Positions 35,627 through 44,742 of a DNA stretch of 64,000 nucleotides are shown here, piece by piece. Source of the stretch: CAWBRT01 sp963832365 (GTDB lineage Bacteria > Acidobacteriota > Terriglobia > Terriglobales > Acidobacteriaceae); NCBI GenBank assembly GCA_963832365.1, contig CAWHUL010000013.1, forward strand, positions 1 to 64,000, in the 5' to 3' direction. Under the pieces are notes generated by a model that saw nothing but the letters and a program-made list of their open reading frames with translations, had not been told where the DNA came from and searched no databases. Numbering within the stretch: position 1 is the stretch's first letter; the number at the start of each line of letters is the position of its first letter. The position numbers were made by a program, and so were the translations under genes.

Positions 35627-36991
35627 ATGGAACACCAGATCCAGGAAAAATACGCCGCGTCCGGGAGCACAGAGAGTTCCGCCGCGACCGCCACGGCAGC
35701 CCCATTCCGCGAAAGGCGCAAGCGTCCGCGCATCAGCGAGACGCCACCCGCACCGGCGCCGCCGCCCAAGTTGCAAGACTACGTTCCTATCATCGGGGAG
35801 GCTTACATTGACGAGTTGCGCTACCTGGGACAACGTCTGCGTGGCAAGTCGCTCAAGATGGTGAACTCGACTGCGGTGGGCGGCGGCGTGGCGGAAATTC
35901 TGAACCAGTTGATCCCGCTCATGAATGAACTCGAGGTCTCCACCAAGTGGGAGGTCATCACTGGCGGCAATGATTTCTTCGAAGTCACGAAGGGATTTCA
36001 CAACGCGCTGCACGGCGGCGAATTCAACCTGACGAAAGAAGTTAAGGAGATTTTTCTAAACTACAACGAGCAGAACCGCCAGCGCATGGAGTTCGTCGAA
36101 GACCTTGTCGTCATCCATGATCCTCAACCGGCTGGCCTCATCGCCAGCAAACAGAACACGCGCGGCAAATGGATCTGGCGTTGTCACATCGATTTGTCCA
36201 ACCCTCATCCCGATGTCTGGGGATTCCTCCGACCCATGGTCGATCAGTACGATGCAACGATCTTTTCCTCGCCTTCCTTTGCCCGCCAGCTTTCGATTCC
36301 GCAGTACCTGTTCTATCCGTGCATCGATGCGCTCTCGGAAAAGAATAAGGAGTTGGACGAATCCTTTCTCAACAAAGTCTGCGACGACTTCGGCATCGAT
36401 CGCAAACGGCCGGTCGTGACGCAAATCTCGCGCTTCGACCGGCTGAAGGACCCCGTGGGCGTGATCCAGGCTTACAAGCTCGCCAAAAAGTACGTCGACT
36501 GCCAACTCGTGCTCGCCGGAGGCGGCGCCTCGGATGATCCCGAAGGTGCAGTTGTGCTGAAGGAAGCGCAGGATGAGGCCGGAAGCGATCCCGACATCAT
36601 CATCCTCAATCTGCCGCCGTGGTCGGCGCTGGAAATCAACGCCTTGCAGCGCATTTCAACCATCGTGGTGCAGAAATCGATCAAGGAGGGTTTCGGGCTC
36701 ACCGTGGCCGAAGCCCTATGGAAGAAGAAACCGGTGATCGCAGGCGCCGTCGGCGGAATTCCGACGCAGGTCATTCACAAGTTGACGGGAGTGTTGGTGC
36801 ACTCGGTGGAAGGCACGGCCTACCAGATGCGCTACTTGCTCACGCATCCGGAATTTGCCGCCGGTTTGGGACGCAACGGCTACGAACACGTCAAGGAAAA
36901 CTTCCTGATGACGAGCAACTTGCGCCGCTGGCTGCTCCTGTTCCAGATCCTGCTGGGTACGACACACCTGCCCGTCCCGGAGCCAACATAA
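35627..36991 (+). CDS. treT: Trehalose synthase, TreT-type GT4 glycosyltransferase
   Basis: TreT links glucose from ADP- or UDP-glucose to free glucose to make trehalose. The ATG at 35627 follows GGAAGGAGCAAG; the earlier start at 35576 overlaps the previous gene. Residues 1-45 are a Pro/Arg/Ala-rich leader. Then follow GKSLKMVNSTAVGGGVAEIL (the acceptor loop), VIHDPQPAGLI, WRCHIDLSNPHPDVWGFL, the GT-B hinge VTQISRFDRLKDP, and the nucleotide-binding EGFGLTVAEALWKKKPVIAG with the EX7E pair. These are specific to TreT/TreP-like members rather than general GT4. The companion DUF5752 gene is upstream. Confidence 0.85.
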   Translation: MEHQIQEKYAASGSTESSAATATAAPFRERRKRPRISETPPAPAPPPKLQDYVPIIGEAYIDELRYLGQRLRGKSLKMVNSTAVGGGVAEILNQLIPLMNELEVSTKWEVITGGNDFFEVTKGFHNALHGGEFNLTKEVKEIFLNYNEQNRQRMEFVEDLVVIHDPQPAGLIASKQNTRGKWIWRCHIDLSNPHPDVWGFLRPMVDQYDATIFSSPSFARQLSIPQYLFYPCIDALSEKNKELDESFLNKVCDDFGIDRKRPVVTQISRFDRLKDPVGVIQAYKLAKKYVDCQLVLAGGGASDDPEGAVVLKEAQDEAGSDPDIIILNLPPWSALEINALQRISTIVVQKSIKEGFGLTVAEALWKKKPVIAGAVGGIPTQVIHKLTGVLVHSVEGTAYQMRYLLTHPEFAAGLGRNGYEHVKENFLMTSNLRRWLLLFQILLGTTHLPVPEPT

Positions 36992-37004
36992 GGTGAATTC
37001 CCGC

Positions 37005-37793
37005 TCACTTAAGCCTCTCCGGAGCCCACACCAGCACCTTCAGCAGGCGTGAGAATTGCGCCAGATCCGGACGAAGCGGCAACCGCAAGCCAAGCGGTTC
37101 GGCCATCGTGTTGAGTCCGACTTGAACCACGGCCTCCTGCAATGGCCATTGCAGGTGATGGATTTCGGCGCGATAGAGTTTGTTGCGGCTCCAGGTATAG
37201 AGGCAGTAGCGCTCGGTGAGAAACTCTTCCAGGCTGCCCCGGCGCGCCGCACGCGGCGGCGAAACCGGCATGTAGACCGCGCGGAACTGCGGCATGCCGT
37301 CGGCGGCCTTGGGTCCATGCAGCCGCCGGGCTTCGTAGCGGATCTCCTGCTTCCCTTCCGAATGCATCTTGGCGTGCCAGTAAGGCAGCCGGTAGAACAT
37401 GCGAGCACCCCAGACCGCCGAAAGATTGGAAGCGTCCAGACTGAAGAAGTACACCCCCGGCTTGTTCCGGTAAGAGACGTAGGTGCGAACATTGAGTTCG
37501 TGAAAACGTGACAGCTTTGGGATCGGGGGAACTCCCGGCGGACGCAGCGAGCCTATCCAGAACGGCGTGATCGATAACCACGCCTGGTCTCGGTAGACGT
37601 CAAGCGTGAGCGCTTCCGGAACAAGCCGTCGCAGAGTTGCGGGTTCCACCCGAAAGTGCGCAAACAGAAGATCGTGCCAAGTGTGGGTCATCGCCCATTG
37701 CCGCTCCGGTAGCGGCCACGGCCGATGCGCCGTAGCGTAAAGAATACTGTCCGCCCCGATCCACCGGGTTTGAACTTCGCTATCGCTCACCAC
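37005..37793 (-). CDS. DUF2071 (YqjF-like) protein
   Basis: The product is about 262 residues when started at the GTG at 37793 or 37790; the open frame to 38195 runs through the opposite hemerythrin gene and is not used. Family motifs are ATAHRPWPLPERQWAMTHTWHDLLFAHF, VPEALTLDVYRDQAWLSITPFWIGSLRPPG, and GVYFFSLDASNLSAVWGARMFYRLPYWHA. DUF2071 proteins adopt an acetoacetate-decarboxylase-like fold, but their reaction is unknown. The gene converges on treT with a 13-bp gap. The start region overlaps no other gene; the divergent hemerythrin gene begins about 95 bp away. Confidence 0.8.
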   Translation of the reverse strand: MVSDSEVQTRWIGADSILYATAHRPWPLPERQWAMTHTWHDLLFAHFRVEPATLRRLVPEALTLDVYRDQAWLSITPFWIGSLRPPGVPPIPKLSRFHELNVRTYVSYRNKPGVYFFSLDASNLSAVWGARMFYRLPYWHAKMHSEGKQEIRYEARRLHGPKAADGMPQFRAVYMPVSPPRAARRGSLEEFLTERYCLYTWSRNKLYRAEIHHLQWPLQEAVVQVGLNTMAEPLGLRLPLRPDLAQFSRLLKVLVWAPERLK

Positions 37794-37886
37794 ATTTGTA
37801 AGGGTAGCCAATTCCGGGGCGCTTGTGAACTGGTGGCAGCAACCATTTGTCCGCCGAGTTGGAAAACCATCCCGGCAAGAACGATA

Positions 37887-38441
37887 ATGGGAACAATGTT
37901 GAATGAGATGCGAACTTCCGGAGCCGTTGCCCTTGAAGGTCCGGCTGCTCTGCTGCTGGGCTGCCACCAACGCATCCGCCACTTCACCGGCATGGCCGTG
38001 CGTATTGCCGATAGTCCCGCGGCACCCTCCGACGAGATCCGCGCCGCCACCGAGGCGATTGTGCGTTATTTCACCATTGCGCTCCCGGTACACGAGGCCG
38101 ACGAAAACGAATCGATTTCCCCGCGCCTGCGCCATGCGGTTCCCGCCAGCGACCTCGTTGCTAAGGCGGTGGAGACCATGGTGAGCCAGCATCAAGCCAT
38201 CGATGAGCTTCTTGAATCGCTCGTTCCGCTCTGGCAGACTGTGCAGTCGCAGCCGGCTGAGTTGATCGAACTCGCGCCCGAGCTTAAGAGACTCACCAAC
38301 CGCTTGAGACTACACATGGCAGCCCATCTGGCTATGGAAGAGGACGTGATTTTCCCCGCCCTCGAAAAACTCCTTTCGGCAGGCGAGCGGCAGGCGATCG
38401 AGACGGAAATGCACGCCCGGCGAAACCGGGAAGGGTTGTAG
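37887..38441 (+). CDS. Hemerythrin-like cation-binding protein
   Basis: I start at the ATG at 37887 (MGTMLNEMR) because homology starts soon after; the frame is open from 37725 but that part overlaps the opposite DUF2071 promoter. The product of about 184 residues is a four-helix bundle with the expected iron ligands: CHQRIRHF (helix 1), PVHEADENE (helix 2), SQHQAIDELLE (helix 3) and HMAAHLAMEEDVIFPAL (helix 4). Such proteins bind a di-iron centre and sense or store O2 or NO. No partner gene is adjacent. The small protein is cytosolic, with no signal peptide. Confidence 0.8.
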   Translation: MGTMLNEMRTSGAVALEGPAALLLGCHQRIRHFTGMAVRIADSPAAPSDEIRAATEAIVRYFTIALPVHEADENESISPRLRHAVPASDLVAKAVETMVSQHQAIDELLESLVPLWQTVQSQPAELIELAPELKRLTNRLRLHMAAHLAMEEDVIFPALEKLLSAGERQAIETEMHARRNREGL

Positions 38442-38658
38442 GAAAAGCCGGTCGTGTTTTCGCTGTCCTGACGATAAGATTATGAGGCAATAGGCTTGGC
38501 GGTGCGTACATGAACTGTTGGCACTAGGTCGCCAACGGCTTTCTCTGGCGTGACGGCATGCTTGTTGTAATACTGTTTAGCATGGTTCCATTGCCCTGTT
38601 CAGTGCGCCGTGCCAACTTTGTCTCTGGGGCTTGAGAGCACCTTGCGAGTGAAACATA

Positions 38659-41229
38659 ATGCTAGGCTTCGGATTTAACAAGACGAAGGTTCTGGCTTCT
38701 GCCGAGCGCTACATTCAGCAAGATAAGCTTAGCAACGCCATTTCCGAGTATCAGAAGATACTCAAGCACGATGCGCGGGATATCACCGTCTTGAACACCG
38801 TGGGCGACCTCTATGCCCGGTTAAGCCAAGTCGAAGAGGCGACCGAGTGCTTCCAGGAAGTCGCCGAATCATATGCCGGTACCGGCTTCACGGTGAGGGC
38901 CATTGCGGTGTACAAAAAGCTGTCGAAGCTGAATCCGGTAAACCTTGAATACGTTCTGAAACTTGGGGAACTCTACCGGCAACAGGGCCTCCTCAACGAT
39001 GCGCGTTCGCAGTACATGCAAGCCGCCGATTCCCTGCTGCGCTCCGGGAAGATGGAAGAGGGAACCCAGCTCTACGAAAAGATTCTTGAACTCGACCCGG
39101 AGAACCTTTCTTTACAATCCAAGCTCGCTGATCTGTATATTCGCCTCGCGCGGAACAACCAGGCTTCCGATCTGCTGCTCCGGCTTGCGGAAAACTCTCT
39201 GCGCCGGGGCATCCTCGATGGCGCCGAGCAGGCTCTGGGCCGTCTGGCCACAATGCTCCCGAATGATCCTAAGGTTCTGGAGCTGAAAGGCCGGCTGGCG
39301 CTGCAACGCGGTAATCCGGCGCAAGCCGAGGAGTTCCTGGAGAATCTTCCCGCGCTGCAGTCAACCGAATCGGGCCTGCAACTGTTGTCCAAGGTTTACC
39401 TGCAAACGGGCAACATCGAGAAGGCGGTGCCGGTCGCAAAGAAGCTGCTGGTCGAATTCTCTCAACCCGATTTTTTCGCCTCCTGCTGCGATTATCTGAT
39501 CTCCAATCACCGCGTAGCCGAAGCACTTCAGCTTCTTACGGAATTCCCCGACCCGTCGTTCACCAGTAGGTTTGTTGAGAAGCTTCAGGGTTGCATCGCC
39601 CCTTTGCGCGAAGACCCCAATGCGCTGGAAAACCTGAAGAAGCTCCTGGAGAACACCGGCGACACTACTCACAGTACCGAGATCCTGGAATTGATCGCGA
39701 ACGCTTCGGTTCAGAAGGGCAACCTGGAACGCGCCCGCGATATATATCAGCAATTGATGCGATTGGAGCCCCAGGACGAGACCCACCAGCGCAACTATCG
39801 GCAGCTCCTGATGAGGCTGGAAACATCCGGTACGGCCGGCGAGGAAGACTTGCTGACCACCGCGCAGGCAGCCGCTCCCACCGGGCAATCGTATCCCGAA
39901 GAGCTGGAAGAGGAGATTCGAACCGCCCTAGCCGAGTCTGAGTTGTTCCAGAACTACAGTAAGTCATCGGAAAAGGCCATTGAATCCTTGGAGTCCGCGC
40001 TAGCCGGCGCTCCCTTCGATTTACGCCTGAACCAGCATCTTGCTTCGCTCTACGCACGGGAAAAGCGCTTCGCCGACGCCGCTCAATGCTGCGAGAAAGC
40101 GAATCAGGTTCTCTCCGTCTCCGGCAAGAGGGAGCAGGCGAGCGAATACGCTGAGATGGCATCCCAATATCGCGCCCAAGCCGACGCCGCAATGGCCGCG
40201 CAAGACGAGACTGGGCGTGCGGTTATCCGTGGCGCGGGGGAAATAGATCTCTCCGACGAGTGGGAGCAGGTCTCAGCCCAGCAGGTCTCGGAGGCAGCGC
40301 GTCTTGACTCGAATAAGGCCGGGGAGATTGTCGAAGAGATTCGGTTTTATCTCACGGAGTCGCTGCTGCGCGAAGCCGAATTTGCCATTCAGCATCTCTC
40401 GGAGGTCGATCCCCGCAACCCGGAACTGCCCGCTCTTCGCGATCAGCTTACCGCTAAACGCCCTGCCGAAACTCCGGAGGCAGCCACGCCGCCTGGTCCG
40501 GTAGAGGAAATCGAAATTGAGCTACCAACGTTCGAGGCTCCAGAGCTACCGGTCGAGGCTGGCAACTCGAGCGCTGCAACCGGAGCTGCGGCGATTCCGT
40601 CCAATCTTGCCGACTTTGTCAGCCAGTTGGAAACCTCTTTAGGGAGCGACTTTGCCGTAGAGGCGCCTTCGGCGGCAAGCGCGAAGCCCGTGCCGGCAGC
40701 TCCAAAGGTGGAGATCAATTCCGCCCCGGCCTCGCCCACCGCGGCTGCCGCCGATTCACCAAGTCAAGCCTCGGTCGACAGCATCAATCCGCTGCTCTCG
40801 GATGTATTCCAGGAATTCAAACAGGAGATGGAGGCGGGAACGGCCGCTGATCGAGACCCGGAGACCCACTACAGTCTCGGACTCGCCTTCAAAGACATGG
40901 GATTGGTCGAGGAAGCGATCGGGGAGTTTCAAAAAGTGTGTCAGGCCATCGACCAGGGACAGCCATTCTCGCAAGCTATTCAGGCCTACACATGGCTCGC
41001 GCAGTGTCTGGTTTCGAAGGGAGTTCCCGAAGCCGCGTTCAAATGGTACCAGCGCGCCTTGCTGGCGGCGCCGGATGAGCAGGTCAAGACCGCCATCTAT
41101 TACGAACTGGGGCAGGCCTATGAAGCAGCCGGACAGAAGCCGGAAGCATTGAAGTGTTTTCTTGAGGTGTACGCTTCCAACATCGATCATCGCGACGTCG
41201 CCGAGCGCATCCGGGGCCTGAAATCGTAG
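38659..41229 (+). CDS. Long TPR-repeat protein
   Basis: The 856-residue protein consists of tetratricopeptide repeats. The first set (about 10-200) includes ISEYQKILKHDARDITVLNTVGDLYARL and LGELYRQQGLLNDARSQYM; more follow to about 510. Residues about 570-720 are a Pro/Ala/Glu-rich disordered linker (many PAET, PEAA, EAP runs), and a final TPR pair ends the protein (DPETHYSLGLAFKDMGLVEEAIGEF, AIYYELGQAYEAAGQ). No signal peptide or membrane helix is seen, so it is cytosolic and likely a scaffold. I recall this layout from acidobacterial genomes. The start at 38659 follows GAGTGAAACATA with no strong ribosome site. Confidence 0.85.
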   Translation: MLGFGFNKTKVLASAERYIQQDKLSNAISEYQKILKHDARDITVLNTVGDLYARLSQVEEATECFQEVAESYAGTGFTVRAIAVYKKLSKLNPVNLEYVLKLGELYRQQGLLNDARSQYMQAADSLLRSGKMEEGTQLYEKILELDPENLSLQSKLADLYIRLARNNQASDLLLRLAENSLRRGILDGAEQALGRLATMLPNDPKVLELKGRLALQRGNPAQAEEFLENLPALQSTESGLQLLSKVYLQTGNIEKAVPVAKKLLVEFSQPDFFASCCDYLISNHRVAEALQLLTEFPDPSFTSRFVEKLQGCIAPLREDPNALENLKKLLENTGDTTHSTEILELIANASVQKGNLERARDIYQQLMRLEPQDETHQRNYRQLLMRLETSGTAGEEDLLTTAQAAAPTGQSYPEELEEEIRTALAESELFQNYSKSSEKAIESLESALAGAPFDLRLNQHLASLYAREKRFADAAQCCEKANQVLSVSGKREQASEYAEMASQYRAQADAAMAAQDETGRAVIRGAGEIDLSDEWEQVSAQQVSEAARLDSNKAGEIVEEIRFYLTESLLREAEFAIQHLSEVDPRNPELPALRDQLTAKRPAETPEAATPPGPVEEIEIELPTFEAPELPVEAGNSSAATGAAAIPSNLADFVSQLETSLGSDFAVEAPSAASAKPVPAAPKVEINSAPASPTAAAADSPSQASVDSINPLLSDVFQEFKQEMEAGTAADRDPETHYSLGLAFKDMGLVEEAIGEFQKVCQAIDQGQPFSQAIQAYTWLAQCLVSKGVPEAAFKWYQRALLAAPDEQVKTAIYYELGQAYEAAGQKPEALKCFLEVYASNIDHRDVAERIRGLKS

Positions 41230-41247
41230 AATGTAATATGCTGCTAT

Positions 41248-41724
41248 ATGGACCCCACATACACCCCCGGCTCCGGTGAACCCATCGGCTTACCTGAAGA
41301 CAAGAGCCCGGAAAATTCCCAGGTCCCGCTTTCATCGAGTTCCCGGGCGCCCCAAATCTCATCCAAGCATAGCGTGGGCAATCAACCATTAGGCTTTGAG
41401 CGTGGTGTCACCCCGGAAGAATCCGGGCCCAATCTATTGCAGGCTCCCGTTGCGGTTGTGTCTCATCGCGGACTTCCCCGCTGGGCAACTCGCCTTTTTC
41501 TGGTCGTCGAGGTGATGATCTGGGTGGAACTCGGGATGATCCTTGTCATTGTGCCCTGGACGCGTGCCTGGAGCGACAATGGTCTGATCCTGAATTATCC
41601 CCGCATCCGTGAGCTCCTGAGCATAGACTTCGTTCGCGGGATTGTAACTGGGATTGGCCTTCTCGACATCTGGGTTGGAGTGTGGCAAGCCATACACTAC
41701 AAGGATCCGGTCAGCACAAAATAG
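41248..41724 (+). CDS. Small membrane protein of unknown function
   Basis: The 158-residue product has a disordered, Ser/Pro-rich N-terminal half of about 75 residues and two hydrophobic segments (about 83-105, FLVVEVMIWVELGMILVIVPW, and about 128-150, GIVTGIGLLDIWVGVWQAI). The ATG at 41248 lies 18 bp after the TPR gene, so both may form one transcript. No family is recognised. The second half keeps charged residues (DLW, RGIV) in or near the membrane, which is unusual for a simple anchor. Confidence 0.6.
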   Translation: MDPTYTPGSGEPIGLPEDKSPENSQVPLSSSSRAPQISSKHSVGNQPLGFERGVTPEESGPNLLQAPVAVVSHRGLPRWATRLFLVVEVMIWVELGMILVIVPWTRAWSDNGLILNYPRIRELLSIDFVRGIVTGIGLLDIWVGVWQAIHYKDPVSTK

Positions 41725-41782
41725 AGCCTGCTACATATAATTCCTTGACGGTTCTTTGAATGGGCGCGCCTGAAGGCTTCAG

Positions 41783-41870
41783 CCGGGGTCCCCGACACGC
41801 GCCGTAGTTGCGCGAGTTGGGGTGGAAGCTGGGTCCCCGACACGCGCCGATTTCACGCGTTAGTGGGGAG
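41783..41870. repeat. GGGGTCCCCG-type intergenic repeat, two half-units
   Basis: GGGGTCCCCGACACGCGCCG at 41785-41804 is nearly repeated at 41831-41849, with TTGGGGTGGAAGCT between. The same arrangement occurs inside the 3' end of hdrB (24943-25040), with different bases in the variable part. Confidence 0.7.
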
Positions 41871-41896
41871 GAGCGGAGAGGGACAAGAAAACAATT

Positions 41897-42799
41897 ATGG
41901 ATAAGCTAAACGATCTGAAGAGTACCCGGGCTCCACTCGCTTATGAGAATAAGAAGTTTCTTGAAGGTCCGGATGGCCGCCCGCTCCGGATTCTGTCGGA
42001 ATACGCCGAGCCATTGGCGCGTTTTCGCCGGCAAAATGTTCAGGACACCGTCGTTTTCTTCGGCTCGGCTCGTTTTCACAGTCGTGTCCAAGCCGAGGAG
42101 GGCCTTTCGGCGGTTGAGCGTACCGTCGATTTGCTGGAGAAGCCGGGCTCGGCTGCTCTCGCCGCTCCAGAAGAGCAAGCCAGAATCAAACGCGCCCGTG
42201 TCGCCGTGGACATGGCCCGCTATTATGAGGACGCGCGCCGTCTGGCCTTCCTGCTCACCCAGTGGAGTCGCACCATTCCCTCCAAACGCCATCGCTTCGT
42301 CGTCACCACTGGCGGCGGACCAGGCATCATGGAAGCCGCCAATCTGGGAGCGCGCGAGGCCGGTGGACACACCATCGGCTTAAACATCAACCTGCCTTAC
42401 GAGCAGATGCCCAATCCCTTCATCAGTCAGGATTTGAACTTCGAGTTCCACTACTTCTTTATGCGCAAGTTGTGGTTTGCCTATCTGGCAAAGGCTCTCG
42501 TCGTCTTTCCCGGAGGCTTCGGCACGCTCGACGAGTTGTTTGAAATCCTCACCCTGGCGCAAACCGAAAAGCTCGCCAAGAAGATTATCGTGCTGATCTA
42601 CGGCAAGCAGTATTGGAGTCGAGTGCTCAACCTGGAGGCGCTGGCCGATGCCGGAACCATCTCTCCACAGGACGTGCAGTTGTTCCAATACGTGGATTCG
42701 CCCGAGGAGGGATTCGAAATTCTGCGCGATGCGCTCACTACGCATCACCTCAATGTTCCCGCCAAGCGCACGCCGGAGATCGCCAAGACCCGGCCGTAG
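41897..42799 (+). CDS. LOG-family protein (lysine-decarboxylase-like, TIGR00730 group)
   Basis: The 300-residue protein has a Rossmann-like fold with the two family marks TTGGGPGIMEAANLGAREAGG and VVFPGGFGTLDELFE (the PGGxGTxxE motif). It also carries VVFFGSARFHS and SIGLNI-like GLNINLPYEQMPN. LOG enzymes release cytokinin-like bases or AMP from nucleotides; bacterial members are often annotated as Rossmann-fold nucleotide-binding or pyrimidine/purine nucleosidase. Its length of 300 exceeds plain LOG (about 190) through an N-terminal helical extension, as in the larger TIGR00730-like subgroup. Substrate unknown. The ATG at 41897 is preceded by GGAGCGGAGAGGGACAAG. Confidence 0.85.
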   Translation: MDKLNDLKSTRAPLAYENKKFLEGPDGRPLRILSEYAEPLARFRRQNVQDTVVFFGSARFHSRVQAEEGLSAVERTVDLLEKPGSAALAAPEEQARIKRARVAVDMARYYEDARRLAFLLTQWSRTIPSKRHRFVVTTGGGPGIMEAANLGAREAGGHTIGLNINLPYEQMPNPFISQDLNFEFHYFFMRKLWFAYLAKALVVFPGGFGTLDELFEILTLAQTEKLAKKIIVLIYGKQYWSRVLNLEALADAGTISPQDVQLFQYVDSPEEGFEILRDALTTHHLNVPAKRTPEIAKTRP

Positions 42800-42855
42800 C
42801 GTCGCGTCCCTTGTGGTATGTGACAGTCTGAAATGTCAGGATGCACAAGGCGCGG

Positions 42856-43090
42856 GTGCCTCAGTCGCCCGCAGTTGGCTAACCTGGCAGTTTCCTACTT
42901 GAGTGGGGCCGGATTCAGCGTTGCGCATTATCGGACATAGACAAACGTGTTCTTAACGCATTTTAAGCACGTTTAAGCGGCTTTTGTGCTGAAAAACACT
43001 CGAAAAACGGTTACTAATATGGCAAAAGTGAGCGCCTGTACTAATGGATGTTTTGTTTACCAGTGTGACAACGGTGAGCGCCAGCCGTGA
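42856..43090. repeat. Left copy of a long inverted repeat around the ispD-ispF block
   Basis: Reading rightwards, this copy has GCCCGCAGTTGGCTAACCTG, TTGAGTGGGG, TTGCGCATTATCGGACATAG, TTTTAAGCACGTTTAAGCGG, CTGAAAAACACTCGAAAAA and GTGTGACAAC with GAGCGCCAGCCG. The same blocks in the same order occur on the other strand at 45811-45568. No coding frame is supported in it. Its inner side is 130 bp from the first enclosed gene. Confidence 0.8.
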
Positions 43091-43102
43091 CGGTGTTTAG
43101 CC

Positions 43103-43145
43103 GGGTGCCCCAGGTTCGCCCGCAGTTGGCTAACCTGGGGTAGTT
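43103..43145. repeat. Stem-loop repeat, ACCCCAnGTTAGCC family (reverse orientation)
   Basis: GGGTGCCCCAGGTT and AACCTGGGGTAGTTTC form a hairpin with a GCCCGCAGTTGGC loop. It lies inside the inverted-repeat pair, next to the left arm, and resembles the outer part of that arm. Confidence 0.6.
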
Positions 43146-43218
43146 TCTTTCTGATGCGTTCTTCGGCCATTCGGCGTTAACCGGGATCAGTTGCCCCGGG
43201 TTGAACACGCTCTTAACA

Positions 43219-43662
43219 TCAGGCGGCGGGCTCTTGCCATTCGTTTGCCTCTTGCATCTTCCGCTCTTTTTCCAGACTCTTGATCTCTGCCTCGTGCTCG
43301 ATAACCTTGGCCCCGAAATGGTCTTTCTTCGCTTCGAGCTTAGTCTGCGCGTACAGCCCCATGTAAAAGTTGGCGATAAAGGGCAGTGCAAAGAACGCGA
43401 TGAGGTATCCTCGCCAATCGTCGAACAGCAGCTTGTAGCGGGTCAGTGTCAGGAAGAACAACGTAACCCAGTGACTGAAACAGTACTCGCAGGTAAACAG
43501 ATAATAAAACTTGCGGCGTGCAATGGTTCCGGCGTCCTGGCTGCGCCGCTTGCAGTAGTCGCGTGGCTCGCGGAAAACTTCCTCGTGCGTCACCGTCCAC
43601 GCGATGCAGGCGATGGGGATGGCCAGCACAAACAGCCAAGCTACCTGGGTGCCGAGGCTCAT
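43219..43662 (-). CDS. Membrane protein with CxxC-HW motif, unknown function
   Basis: I take the ATG at 43662 (MSLGTQVAWLF), giving 147 residues; an upstream ATG at 43713 would overlap the start of the divergent gene by one codon. Two or three membrane segments are visible (about 7-25, 60-75 and 85-102). The second begins with FTCEYCFSHWVTLFF, a C-x2-C pair followed by HW that loosely recalls DUF1360. The C-terminal 45 residues are a charged helix (KLEAKKDHFGAKVIEHEAEIKSLEKE), probably a coiled coil in the cytosol. It could bind a metal through its cysteines. No function is known to me. Confidence 0.65.
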   Translation of the reverse strand: MSLGTQVAWLFVLAIPIACIAWTVTHEEVFREPRDYCKRRSQDAGTIARRKFYYLFTCEYCFSHWVTLFFLTLTRYKLLFDDWRGYLIAFFALPFIANFYMGLYAQTKLEAKKDHFGAKVIEHEAEIKSLEKERKMQEANEWQEPAA

Positions 43663-43711
43663 CAACAGTTGGATGCCGGCCCTACTCTTCGGGCGTGCTA
43701 AAATCCCGCCC

Positions 43712-43975
43712 ATGCGCTTCGTTGTCAGGACTGTATGGCTGACTCTTATCTTTCTACTGATTGCCCAGGGGTTCTTGCAGTGCATTAACCCGGGGGCGAT
43801 GCGGCGGATACTGGACCGTTTGGGCCGCGCCCTTGAGTTAACCAGTCCCGGCGAAAGATTACGGACAGGCCGCACCGGCAAGCCTAAGACTTCGATCATG
43901 CAGCGAGCCTTCGGCCTCTTGCTGATCTTGATTGGATTGCTGCTCCTGGGGATGACCTTCGGACTGATTCAGTAG
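43712..43975 (+). CDS. Small two-helix membrane protein
   Basis: The ATG at 43712 starts an 87-residue product with two membrane segments (about 6-22, VWLTLIFLLIAQGFLQC, and about 65-83, AFGLLLILIGLLLLGMTFGL) joined by a basic loop (MRRILDRLGRALELT). A possible promoter -10 TAAAAT lies at about 43699. It is divergent from the CxxC-HW gene with only about 50 bp between starts. The frame to the left (from 43604) has no hydrophobic start and is not used. The function is unknown. Confidence 0.6.
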   Translation: MRFVVRTVWLTLIFLLIAQGFLQCINPGAMRRILDRLGRALELTSPGERLRTGRTGKPKTSIMQRAFGLLLILIGLLLLGMTFGLIQ

Positions 43976-44057
43976 GTCCTGATGAGTTGCGGCGCCCCGC
44001 CTTTGGAACCTCAATGCCTCAGTTTGGTAGTGGGTCATTTTGAATTTTTTGAAAGAC

Positions 44058-44100
44058 GGGTGCCCCACGTCCCGCCCCGATGTTGGGCTGACGTGGGCCG
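44058..44100. repeat. Stem-loop repeat, CCCACGT family
   Basis: CGGGTGCCCCACGTCCCGCC pairs in part with GGGCTGACGTGGGCCG. It lies between the small membrane gene and the end of ispF, where it can act as a terminator for both. Confidence 0.5.
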
Positions 44101-44132
44101 TTTCCCAAGCATTATCCAAACCGACCCACTAC

Positions 44133-44735
44133 TCAGTTTCGATATGACTTGATCTTCTTGGACTTGGACGAGGCAGGGCTGACAGATTCGAGTACGTCCT
44201 CGACCATTTCATCCACGACTTCCTGGGGAAGGTCTTCGACGGCCTCCATCATCATGTCATGCTGGCTGTCGCGGCGCTTTTCCAGCAGCACCACGGCGTG
44301 GGCGATCGCGGCGTTATCGGTGCCCAATCCCTCCGGTGTTTTCGCCTTCACGCCGACGCAGTTGGAATCCACCTTGAGCAATTCGGCCAGGCGCTGTTGA
44401 ATGCGTGCGGCGTGGGGTCCGATCTTCGGAGCAGCAAGAATCAGCGTGGTATCGGCATTGGTCACCGCATAGCCGGCTTTTTCCACGTGGCGCATCGCTT
44501 CCTCGACGAAAATAACCGAGTTCGCGCCCTTCCACTTCGGATCGCTCGGCGGAAAGAAGGCGCCAATGTCGCCTGCCGCAACCGCGCCCAGCAGCGCATC
44601 GGTCAGCGCGTGCAGCAACACGTCGCCATCGGAGTGGCCGGCGAGTCCCTTGTCGTGCGGCAGTTCAACACCGCCGATCCGGAGCGGAATGCCCGTCTTA
44701 AATTCGTGTGAGTCCCAACCGTAACCGATTCGCAT
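44133..44735 (-). CDS. ispF: 2-C-methyl-D-erythritol 2,4-cyclodiphosphate synthase with C-terminal tail
   Basis: IspF cyclises CDP-methylerythritol phosphate in the MEP isoprenoid pathway. The zinc and substrate motifs are complete: GYGWDSHEF (Asp and His ligands), AGHSDGDVLLHALTDALLGA, DIGAFFPPSDPKWKGA, NADTTLI and VGVKAKTPEGLG. Normal IspF ends near residue 160; here a tail of about 45 residues follows, first acidic and Met-rich (DMMMEAVEDLP), then Ser/Lys-rich. The tail has no known role. IspF lies 7 bp after ispD; the two are translated together. Confidence 0.95.
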   Translation of the reverse strand: MRIGYGWDSHEFKTGIPLRIGGVELPHDKGLAGHSDGDVLLHALTDALLGAVAAGDIGAFFPPSDPKWKGANSVIFVEEAMRHVEKAGYAVTNADTTLILAAPKIGPHAARIQQRLAELLKVDSNCVGVKAKTPEGLGTDNAAIAHAVVLLEKRRDSQHDMMMEAVEDLPQEVVDEMVEDVLESVSPASSKSKKIKSYRN

Positions 44736-44742
44736 AAGGCCA

